Shown here: piece by piece, positions 56,094-64,000 of the stretch | How positions within the stretch are numbered: position 1 is the stretch's first letter | How the letters are laid out: the number at the start of each line of letters is the position of its first letter | Assembly: GCA_020631735.1 (NCBI GenBank) | Contig: CM036231.1 | Coordinates: 2,631,831 to 2,695,830, forward strand | Source of the DNA: Saccharum officinarum | Lineage: Eukaryota > Streptophyta > Magnoliopsida > Poales > Poaceae | Direction: 5' to 3' | DNA: 64,000 bases | Translations under genes and position numbers: made by a program | Notes under the pieces: generated by a model | Told to the model about the DNA's origin: nothing | What the model saw: the letters and a program-made list of their open reading frames with translations, nothing else | The model's database searches: none

Positions 56094-56511
56094 GCTCTTG
56101 CTGACATGGGATGCGGGAAGACAAACGGGGCCTAAGACTGTCTGCACTCATCGTCCTCTATTTTCATCCTCTAAAAGGAATATTCTTGCCTGGTCATTCA
56201 GATTCTCTTCTCTATACCCAGTTTTCCCGCACCCATTCATACTCTATATCCATCCTCTATACCAACTTTTAGCCATGGGACCCACTTGCTAGATTTTTTT
56301 AATCCTCCATGACGCGCGAGCGGCGAGCGACGCGAGGACGCGCGGGCCCGCGAGGCACGTACCGGACGACCTGCTCGTCCGCCAGAAGTACCAAACGTCC
56401 GCCCGTCCGCTTGGATAGCATACGGGGTAGCATACGCCCCTACAAACGTTTTTTTTCCGGTAAATGCGTCCTCCAAGATGTTTTACAGGATGCGGTGCAG
56501 TCGGTGTAAGA
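56094..56511. other. Intergenic stretch, no gene supported
   Basis: A GC-rich patch at 56310-56410 gives short overlapping frames with no recognisable content. Confidence 0.4.
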
Positions 56512-56762
56512 ACTATTGCTCCATTCTAAATTATAGGTTATTTTTATTTAATTTTTTTTATCTTGAAGTGAAACTTCTTTAAATTTGAATAATATTGGGG
56601 ATGTTATCAAGACAATAGTTCATAAAGATTTTAATAAAACTTTTGTTAAAAGTTATTAAGAAATCTATAGATATTATATTGTTTTATAAACATGATTAAA
56701 GTTATAGATGGTTGATTTAGAACCAAATGAAAAATAACCTATAATTTGAACTAAGGGAGAAG
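56512..56762. mobile_element. Stowaway-like MITE
   Basis: Arms tgctccattctaaattatagg and cctataatttgaactaagggag mirror each other. About 250 bp; the TA duplication is not clear. Confidence 0.65.
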
Positions 56763-57566
56763 GGGGGTTGTACGGAATTTGAAGATATACCCTTATTAAT
56801 AACAACAACACACAAGCCTGTACACCATTGAACAAGCTAGCTTTAGAGTACACTTTAAGTGACATGTACATCCATCAAGCTACAACTATCTCATGGAAAT
56901 GCCCTAATAATCAGTAGAACTTAAGAGGTTTTCTATTTATTCTTCAAAATATTTGATCTTCTAGTGTTGTTGTAAGCCAAACTTTTTCATATAGAAAAGG
57001 TTCCCCCTCGTTTTATTAACAACAAAGTGTATCAGAGCACTCAAGTTCAAGCATCTTCTTAGTGTGCCTGCCATTATAAGCCAAATATCTAAATTTGGTT
57101 AAACTATTAAAGATAACTATCAATATTATAATATCAAGTTGATACTATTAGATTTTTCAAGGAGAATATTGTCATAGTACACCTATCTGGTTTTATAGGT
57201 GTTAAATATTTTTCATAAACTGAGTAAAAGATAGGATAATTTGCCTTCAGTCTTTCTAGACGGGTGGCGTACTAAAGGATTTTTTTCTTCTTTTTGTCAG
57301 GCTGAACCGCGTCACACGCTCACAAGTCTACCTTTTTAAAAAAAAAGATTCAGCTCACAAGTCTACTACCTCTGCGGGTCCTCGGCCTGGCCGCCCGAAC
57401 CTGATCAGCGTTAGACTCGCCGCAATAGTCACGAGTTCTCGCCGAAGCTGGGCCTCCCCGAGCCCCTGGTTGTCTCGGCCCACGTGACCGTCACCGTCGC
57501 CGGCTCGCTAGCCTATCTCGTTGAGTCCAGTGAACCCAACGCGGTGCAGACCAAGCCCACCCCACT
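56763..57566. other. Upstream region of the PPR gene
   Basis: 57080-57235 looks like part of a Stowaway-type element (ggttaaactattaaagataac). 57370-57566 is GC-rich and should hold the PPR promoter and leader; no TATA box is clear. Confidence 0.4.
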
Positions 57567-58742
57567 ATGGCGCTGCTCGCCGCCGCGGCGCGCCGCCTCG
57601 CCCGCCGCCATGACCTCATCCTCCTCCATCCCCGCCTTCTCACCACCACTTCCTCCACACACCCTCTCCCTCCCGACCCGGATCCCACCACCCCCGCGCC
57701 GTGCCCCGTCCGCAGTCCCCCGGACGAGCAGTTCGCGGCGTGGGTCACGCGGCTGCGCCCGGGCTTTACCGCGTCCGATCTCGCCGCGGCAATCACCGCC
57801 GAGGAGGACCCGGACCTCGCGCTCGCGCTCTTCCGCTGGGCCGCGCTGCGCCCGGGGTTCCGACACGCGCCCGAATCCTACCTCGCCGCGCTCACCGCGG
57901 CCTCGTCCGGCCGCCGCCCCGCCGCGGCCGAGGCCCTCGTCCACGACGTCTTCGCGGGGGCCTGCGCGCCGGACCTCAGGCTCTTCAACGCCTGCCTCCG
58001 TTTCTGCTGCGCGCGCCGCAGCTTGTTCCCGCTCGCCTTCGACATGTTCAACAAAATGCGTGCCATGCCCGCCGCCGCAGGATGCCGCCCGGACGTAGAG
58101 ACCTACACGCTCCTCCTCACCGTTGTCGTCCGCCGTGTGCGCCGCCCACCGGCGTCGATGGTCTACCTCCATGCCGTCCGGTCCCTCTCCCGCCAGATGA
58201 AGGCCTCCGGCGTAGTTCCGGACACCTTCTTGCTCAACCTCATCATCAAGGCCTACGCACGGTGCGTGGAGATAGATGAGGCGCTCAAGGTGTTCCGTGA
58301 AATGCCGCTGTATGGCTGTGAACCCAACGAGTTCACCTATGGCTATATTGTCAAGGCCATGTTTCAGAAGGGCAGGTCGGACAAGGGAATGGAGTATTTT
58401 GCAGAGATGAGGGAGAAGGGATTTGTGCCATCTGGAGGCGTGTACATGATCGCCGTGTCGGCATTGGCATTGGAATGGAGGTTTGAGGAATCAAGGCGGG
58501 TGCTGCTGGATATGTTGGATTGCAGGAGGAAGCCAGACATGATCACCTACAGGACATTGCTGGAGGAGCTGTGTCGGGCTGGACGGACAGAGGAGGCATT
58601 TGAGGTGCTAGAGGAGCTCAAAGGAAGGAAGCGAGGGGCATTGGATCAGAGGATGTACTCACAATTGCTCGATGGGTTGCACTGGATTTCCCAGCCTCAT
58701 CAGAACAGCCAACCTGTCCTCGACAAGGGTTCTGATGATTAA
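57567..58742 (+). CDS. Pentatricopeptide-repeat (PPR) protein, P-type, organelle-targeted
   Basis: A 391-residue, intronless PPR protein. PPR proteins bind organelle RNA in a sequence-specific way and act in splicing, stability or translation; the target here is unknown. The first 30 residues (MALLAAAARRLARRHDL...) are rich in Ala, Arg, Leu and Ser without acids, as in mitochondrial or plastid targeting peptides. About six repeats follow, near residues 136-170, 177-218, 219-253 (PDTFLLNLIIKAYARCVEID), 254-288, 289-323 and 324-358. No E, DYW or SMR domain follows, so it is a short P-class member. The N-terminal region resembles the group of At3g25210, a comparison from memory. The 5' half is much more GC-rich than the 3' half, a common grass-gene gradient. 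Confidence 0.9.
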   Translation: MALLAAAARRLARRHDLILLHPRLLTTTSSTHPLPPDPDPTTPAPCPVRSPPDEQFAAWVTRLRPGFTASDLAAAITAEEDPDLALALFRWAALRPGFRHAPESYLAALTAASSGRRPAAAEALVHDVFAGACAPDLRLFNACLRFCCARRSLFPLAFDMFNKMRAMPAAAGCRPDVETYTLLLTVVVRRVRRPPASMVYLHAVRSLSRQMKASGVVPDTFLLNLIIKAYARCVEIDEALKVFREMPLYGCEPNEFTYGYIVKAMFQKGRSDKGMEYFAEMREKGFVPSGGVYMIAVSALALEWRFEESRRVLLDMLDCRRKPDMITYRTLLEELCRAGRTEEAFEVLEELKGRKRGALDQRMYSQLLDGLHWISQPHQNSQPVLDKGSDD

Positions 58743-59270
58743 TAATGTTTTACATATCGTCTTGTATTATTCTGGTGGTCATGGTCATCCAAAATCAAAT
58801 ACATGGTTGGTTTTAGTTGAGAAGACTGGCTATATCTGCTTGAAGATTTACGATAAATTGACGCAGAGGAGCCACCCAACTCACACAAGCGCTTAGCATG
58901 ATTGATGCACGGCTCAATGGAGAATACCTTATGGGAGGTGTGGCATCAAAATTCTTGCATTGTTGCCTTGTTAGCATGCGTCCACCGATGTGATTATACT
59001 ACAAGTTGCGGTGACCACTGTCGGGATAGCAGCTCACTTTCCATGGCAACATTTGAAGTAAATCCTGGCGCAGCCATTCAGGAAAATTATTCTAGGTATT
59101 ATATGTGAGATCTGGCTGCATAAAATTACAGTGGTTTACACATGTTATATTTAGCTCATAAAGTGCAAAATTGGAATGGCTCGTATATGTTCCTTGGCGC
59201 TATGTTTCTCTTGTTTATGTGTTGGTATTCAAAATAAAAAGCTTATAGCTTGGATGACTGATAGAAGGTA
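58743..59270. other. 3' flank of the PPR gene
   Basis: Should hold the 3' untranslated region. The frames at 58672-59108 have no recognisable content. Confidence 0.4.
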
Positions 59271-59529
59271 CTCCTTCCATCTCAAATTATAAGGCATTCC
59301 AAGAATATTGGAGAGTCAAAGGATATTAAGTTTGACTAAATTTATGTGATAAGATAATAATATTTATGACACCAATTAAGTATCATTAGATTATTCATTA
59401 ATTATATTTTCATAGTATACCTATTTGATGTTATAAATTTTTGTAATTTTTTCTATAATTTTGGTCAAACTTAAGATGCTTTGACTCTCCAAGATTCTTG
59501 GAATGCCTTATAATTTGAAATGGAGAGAG
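59271..59529. mobile_element. Stowaway-type MITE, 259 bp
   Basis: Arms CTCCTTCCATCTCAAATTAT and ATAATTTGAAATGGAGAGAG, flanked by TA (59269-59270 and 59530-59531). Both arms also share gccttataa-type and gactctccaaga-type text, giving a long hairpin. Confidence 0.9.
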
Positions 59530-59531
59530 TA

Positions 59532-60065
59532 GTACATTAGTGCATATTCGAGAACTCGAGATGTTTATCTGTGTTTACCCATCACATAATGGATTAAATG
59601 TTCAGCTCCAGCACATACATGTTGTTCATTAGCAAAGGTATACACATCTCAAAAGATGACAAGGCTGATCAAGCCCAGCCAATTGTCTTCTCAAAGTCTT
59701 ACCTGCCTGTCATCCCCTACTTGCCACCTGTAACCCATCTTCGCTGCTTGAGCAGCACAAGACACCTCCTTCAGAACTGTGAGCTGCTACTAGTTGCAAA
59801 TTGCAAACAAGCGAAAATGTTAGGGTGTGATTGGTTTCATTCTGAGAAGAACCAGGGTCTCACTAGCCTAGCTATGCTCATGTAAAAGAGCCTTGTCTGG
59901 ACGGAAGCACACACATATCCTGACTAGACTCAGCTGATGTTCGGTTGGGCGCACGCACCTGATGAAATAAGAAGAAAGATGAAAATGTTTAGCAGTTCGG
60001 CCATCGCGTAAGCGCCCCCGCGCCTGTGCGGCTGTGCCCGTGGAAACGAAGGAAAGTCATGTTTT
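59532..60065. other. Intergenic stretch, no gene supported
   Basis: The frame at 59598-59885 has no recognisable domain. Nothing else is seen. Confidence 0.4.
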
Positions 60066-60074
60066 TTTTTCGGT

Positions 60075-61637
60075 AATGCTCTGTTTAGGGCGTTCGGATG
60101 CCCCGTTCCCATCGGACGCATCAAACCATCCACACAGACAAAAGCTCCACTTGCCTCGCTCCGCCAGCACCGCTCGTTCTAGCCCACGCGTCTCTTGCCC
60201 ACACGCCTCGCTCCGCACGCGCTGCTCGCTTCTGCCACGTCACGCGCCCTCGCCTGCGCAGATTCGCCCCGCGCGCGCTGTAGTGGATCGATGGCACCGA
60301 GGCGCAGGGCCAGTCCATCGTCTTCGTCGCCAAGCTCTTCGGCTGCGTTGGCCCTGTCTTCCTTACCGTCGTCCTCAAGCCGCAACGTCCAGGTAGTCCT
60401 GCTACGGACTCCACCGTGGCGGGGCGCCTCCATCCAACTAGCGCGCCTACCGCCACATCGTCGGGTGTCACCATCTGCTGTCACGGCCGCCTCCACCACA
60501 TCGGGTGCTGTCATCTGCTGTCGCGGCCGCTTCCACTGCGTCAGTTCGCCGCGGCGCCCGCACCATGTTGCGCTGAACAACGTGTGTTGCAAACGTATGT
60601 TCCAAATGTTTCAAAGGTACGTTGCAAGTGTTCCATACGGACACGCGCCGCTCACTCCCGCCAGCGTCGTGCGCCCTCGCCTGTGCAGATTCACCCCGCG
60701 TGCAGTAGTGGATCAACGGTGCCGAGGTGCAGGGCCACTCCACCGTCATCGTCGCCAAGCTCTTCGGCCGCGTCGGCCCTATTCTTCCCCACCGCCGCCC
60801 TTGAGTTGTAGCGCCCAAGTGGGCCTGATACGGCTGACTCCACCGTGGTGGGCGCTCCATCCGACTGTTGCGACCGCTTCCACCTCCGCGGTTGTTGCCA
60901 TCTGCTGTTGCAAGCGTCTCCATCGTGTCGGGTGCCGTCATCTGCTGTTGAGGTCGCCTCCATCGCGTCAGTTCACCACGCCGCTCGCGCCATGTTGCGC
61001 TGAACAACGCGTGTTCTAAGCGTATGTTCCAGATATTTAAGAGCTATGTTGCAAGTGTTTTATACGGATGTTGCAAAAGTAGACCGGGATGTTGTATATA
61101 TTGCATTGGTTTGTACACGTATGTTGCAAGCGTCTATTTCCAATGTTTCATCTATTTTTTTTCAGACGTATGTTGCAAGTGTGTTTATCTAGACGTTATA
61201 TATGTTTCACACATGTTGCAAGTGTTTTATTTGGACGTTGCATATGTTTTTAATGGTTTTTCAAGTGTTTTTGTAAGTATTTCAGACACATTTTAAGTGT
61301 TTCATCTGTCTTATTTTGTATGTTGTAAGTATTTTATCTTTATGTTTCAAAAGTAGATCGAGTGTTGGGAGAGGCACGCGCGAGCGGTCCCCGCACGGGC
61401 GCGCGGAGCAGTCAACGTCTGGGTGGCGCGGCCCCCGCGTGGATGCACGAAATGCAGGCACAGGCGGGTGACGTCCGAGCCGCGCAAGCCCTCGTGTGGA
61501 CGCGGGAAATGAGGCGTGAGAACCGACTGCAACCATGGGCCTGACCGTTTTTTTTCATGTATATGCCGAGAACTAGTTACCGCCTGGCCGGCCACAGCCA
61601 GTAACTAGTTCAGGCATCCGATCAGCCAAAAATATCC
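60075..61637. mobile_element. Repeat-rich, probably non-autonomous transposon
   Basis: GC-rich left two thirds contain a 427-bp tandem duplication; the right part (61030-61360) repeats tgttgcaagtgttt-like units. Possible degenerate ends are ggcgttcggatgcc (about 60089) and ggcatccgatcagcc (about 61613), roughly inverted. No duplication of the target was found. The long frames on both strands (for example 60195-61019) follow from base composition. Confidence 0.45.
60180..61030. repeat. 427-bp tandem duplication
   Basis: Two diverged copies at a constant offset of 427 bp. Examples are cagattc at 60259/60686, agctcttcgg(c) at about 60331/60752, and catgttgcgctgaacaacg at 60564/60991. Confidence 0.85.
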
Positions 61638-61809
61638 AGGAAAATTGGCTACGTACCATCAAAAGATTGCAACTCTAGGAATGTACCATTAAAAGATCAC
61701 TTGTTTGCTATATAGGACCGAAAGATCACAATGTTATTGGTTTCTACCACTTCCGTTAACTTTGGTAACGTTTCGTGTATCTCTATTCTCCAAGTCGTCT
61801 TCTTCCAAG

Positions 61810-62040
61810 CTGCACGAGATCAGACGTAGGGCTGTTACGAAGGCCACGCAGCGGACGTCGATGGCCGCGCCTTCGCGCGCCAGCCCGGCCACGTGCGACA
61901 CAAGCGCTGCACCTTGTCACGGTGGAGGGCCTGCTGTTGCGCGTCGAGGCGTTGCGGCGCCAAGAGCTCCGTGGAGCACACCTTGCGTAGGGCGCGCCAC
62001 AGGGGGCTTCTCGTCGGGAACCAGCCCATGGAGCGTTCTT
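61810..62040 (-). pseudogene. Captured cytochrome P450 fragment, CYP76-like
   Basis: On the minus strand it reads SMGWFPTRSPLWRALRKVCS then TELLAPQRLDAQQ and DKVQRL. After a one-base deletion at about 61900, VSHVAGLAREGAAIDVRCVA follows in the next frame. This is the segment around the P450 C-helix (W..R) up to the D-helix region, with wording typical of the CYP76 family. The heme-binding loop and the rest of the enzyme are absent. About 75 residues are covered, so it cannot be an enzyme. Confidence 0.82.
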
Positions 62041-62629
62041 GCACGGCCGTGATTCCGTTACTACTCCATCTGCGGCTACGCCGAGTGAACGAGAGCGAGA
62101 GGATTGCCATGGACCATGGTCGGAACCGCGGTGGTCATGAGGCACGGGTGAGAACAGCAGTCCACCGTTCACCACCACAGGGTAATTGCTGCTGCAATCG
62201 CATTAGATTAGCACGTAAGCAGCTGGCAATTCAAGGCATGCGGGGGTAATTCAAGGCAGCACGACCATCAGCAGGAGAGTCAGCACTCATCAGACATCAA
62301 GCAAGAACAAGCAGGTTGTCCTTTTTTTTCTTTTTACCGAGAAGCATGCAGGGTCGTCGTCGTCAGGCAGGGCGGGAAAGCGACGAGGAGACAGCGGCAA
62401 TCGCACTGCAGAGCAGAGAGATTGCAATCCATCAATCGCTGGACGGACGGATTGACGGCTCCTCTGTTGGAATGCGGCCATGCGGATACGACAGTGTTGG
62501 GCTGTTTGAACGGCCGTTGAGGCCCACAAACGCAAAACGTTCCGACGAAATGGACGTCCTCGCATTTCCGTTTTTAAGAGCTACTCTTACCGGTACTACT
62601 ATCTCTATCTCCTTGATTATGCTATAAAT

Positions 62630-62871
62630 GAGGCAGTGTTTAGATCCTTTCAAACTTCCAAAAATTTTACAAGATTCTCCGTCACATCGAATCTTTAGAC
62701 GTATGCATGGAGTATTAAATGTAGGTAAAAAAATAACTAATTACACAGTTTGTCTGTAAATGTCGAGACGAATCTTTTGAGCCTAGTTAGTCCATGATTG
62801 GATAAATTTTACCAAATAACAACGAAAAGTGCTACAAGAATTTTACACCAACTTTTACTAAACACTACCTC
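62630..62871. mobile_element. Tourist-like MITE inside the Pack-MULE
   Basis: Ends GAGGCAGTGTTTAG and CTAAACACTACCTC with a well-preserved family core. About 242 bp; the duplication is not exact. Confidence 0.8.
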
Positions 62872-63087
62872 AACACGCATGCCACTGCGTCGCGCGCACG
62901 AACAAGCATGGCAGGCTTTCTTGCGAAGAAGTTCACGGGTCGTTCTCCTTATCCGTGCGGAGGTGCGGCCGCTGTTCTTACAAATGGAGGAACTCCTCTG
63001 CGGCGTGTGTTCACAGATAAGTTCACGGAGACGTTCGCAGAATGATAGAAACATGTAACATTGTAATCTTTCAATGGCAGATAGCTA

Positions 63088-63329
63088 AGGCACCGTTTAG
63101 ATGCCAAAAATTTTGCCAAAATTTTCAGATTCTCCGTCACATCGAATCTTTGAACGCATGCATGAAGCATTAAATATAGATAAAAAATAAAACTAATTAC
63201 ACAGTTTAGACGAAATGGACGAGACAAATCTTTTAAGCCTAATTAGACTACGATTGGACAATATTTGCCAAATAACAACGAAACTGCTACAGTAGCATTT
63301 CGCCAAAAAAATTGCCAACTAAACAGCCT
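63088..63329. mobile_element. Tourist-like MITE inside the Pack-MULE, right side
   Basis: Starts AGGCACCGTTTAGATGCC and ends CTAAACAGCCT, flanked by CTA (63085-63087 and 63330-63332). It abuts the inner edge of the right terminal repeat. Confidence 0.82.
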
Positions 63330-63678
63330 CTAAGACCAAATCTTTTAATGGTACATTATCAAACATGCAATCTTTTGATGGTACGTATCTAATTTTCCCT
63401 AAATATCCAATCACGCCCAAATTTCCATTGCTGACTCGCCTCAGCTTGCGCGAGACCGCGTCGTGCCGTGGCCCGTGGTGATTGGCCGAGTTCAGTTCCT
63501 TCCGCTCGAAGAGAAGAGGGGAAAACAAACAAAACCTCGTTCCCCGGTCCGCGCTCGGCTGCCGTGAATCCATTCTCCCAGTTCCCAAAGCAAGCGAGCA
63601 GGGCAGCGCGCCAAGATCGGAGGCCAAGACGCCATCAATCAGCAACTGCACGCGCGCGGCCGGCCGCAGGAGGACGAG

Positions 63679-64000
63679 ATGGGCCTGTGCTCGTGCTGCT
63701 GCCGGTGCCTGGAGCTGCTGTGCTCCGTCCTCCTCCCGCCCCTCGGCGTCTGTCTCCGCCACGGCTGCTGCTCCGTGAGTCCCCCCTCCCTCCTCTTCCT
63801 GATCCCTTCCCTCCTTGCTCCGCGCTTACAGCCCGTTGCTCGGTTCGCCTTTCCCGGCAGTTGGAGTTCTGGATCAGCGTGCTGCTCACCATCCTTGGCT
63901 ACCTCCCCGGCGTCCTCTACGCCGTCTACGTCATCTGCTCCGTCGACTCCCACCGCCACCGCCACCGCCACCGCGACCCCGACGACGACGACTACGTCTA
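63679..64000 (+). CDS. PMP3/RCI2-type (UPF0057) small membrane protein, 3' end cut
   Basis: Small two-helix plasma-membrane peptide of the PMP3/RCI2/LTI6 family, linked in other plants to ion balance under cold or salt stress. Exon 1 is 63679-63774 (MGLCSCCCRCLELLCSVLLP then PLGVCLRHGCCS), an 86-base GT-AG intron follows (63775-63860), and exon 2 starts at 63861 (LEFWISVLLTILGYLPGVLY then AVYVICSVD). The two hydrophobic segments and PPLGV and GYLPG motifs are diagnostic. After VD comes a His-Arg repeat (HRHRHRHR) from a CACCGC repeat, then an acidic DPDDDDY tail, as in the longer members of the family. The window ends inside the tail, so the stop is not seen. Confidence 0.9.
   Translation, partial: MGLCSCCCRCLELLCSVLLPPLGVCLRHGCCSVSPPSLLFLIPSLLAPRLQPVARFAFPGSWSSGSACCSPSLATSPASSTPSTSSAPSTPTATATATATPTTTTTS

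Larger units (their letters stand above)
61638..63399. mobile_element. Probable Pack-MULE, 1762 bp, carrying a P450 fragment
   Basis: Terminal inverted repeats of about 60 bp: the left begins AGGAAAATTGGCTACGTACC and the right, reversed, begins GGGAAAATTAGATACGTACC. They are identical at about 51 of 60 positions. Nine-base flanks aaaatatcc (61629-61637) and taaatatcc (63400-63408) match at 8 of 9, the length expected for Mutator-like elements. Inside are a cytochrome P450 fragment (61810-62040) and two Tourist-like MITEs that landed later. No transposase. Confidence 0.75.

Noticed and set aside
57484..58279. 204-, 219- and 192-residue frames over the PPR gene
   Set aside because: Shadows of the PPR frame; low complexity.
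60179..61019. Frames up to 274 residues on both strands
   Set aside because: They arise from GC-rich tandem repeats; no domain, and the two repeat copies are read in different frames.
61705..62249. Plus-strand proteins of 115 and 118 residues
   Set aside because: They are the complement of the P450 fragment, whose minus-strand reading matches a known enzyme family.

Overview
The window looks like nuclear DNA from a grass, probably of the sorghum/sugarcane/Miscanthus group. The evidence is intron-containing plant genes, GC-rich monocot codon use, and grass-type transposons: Tourist-, Stowaway- and hAT-type MITEs, an Au-like SINE, and Gypsy and Copia LTR elements. There is one 100-base assembly gap (19821-19920). 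I did no database search; the species group and family names rest on recognition of sequence patterns.

Five host genes can be supported. They are: a four-exon NPH3/BTB (NPY-like) gene on the minus strand (4019-9025); an intronless BAHD acyltransferase (38679-39983); a small YfiM-like membrane protein (54881-55240); an intronless organelle-type PPR protein (57567-58742); and the first part of a PMP3/RCI2-type membrane peptide that runs off the right edge (63679-64000). They do not form a pathway; the window is ordinary gene islands in a sea of repeats.

Layout. 1-3180 is old transposon debris, including a broken Mutator-type transposase. 3182-14215 is the NPH3 gene and a dense belt of MITEs. 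15776-26144 is a block of LTR retrotransposons containing the gap: a decayed Gypsy gag-pro element, then a non-autonomous element with about 3.3-kb LTRs. 26147-28500 holds two broken transposon-associated genes (a plant-mobile-domain-type C-terminus and a GRF-zinc-finger type) with a cluster of short palindromes. 28500-38500 is mixed sequence with a SINE, two 276-bp hAT MITEs, a LINE fragment and a Copia solo LTR. 38395-39983 is the BAHD gene and its promoter. 40340-52700 is repeats, dominated by three solo LTRs nested inside each other (44602-51734). 52970-59530 alternates MITEs with two genes. 60060-63400 holds a 427-bp tandem duplication and then a probable Pack-MULE carrying a cytochrome P450 fragment.

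The most notable points are the triple solo-LTR nest with a duplication at each level, the Pack-MULE with its captured P450 piece, the sign that the N gap hides several kilobases beside an error-rich contig end, and two transposon genes that share an upstream cluster of short palindromes. I found no convincing new biochemical system.
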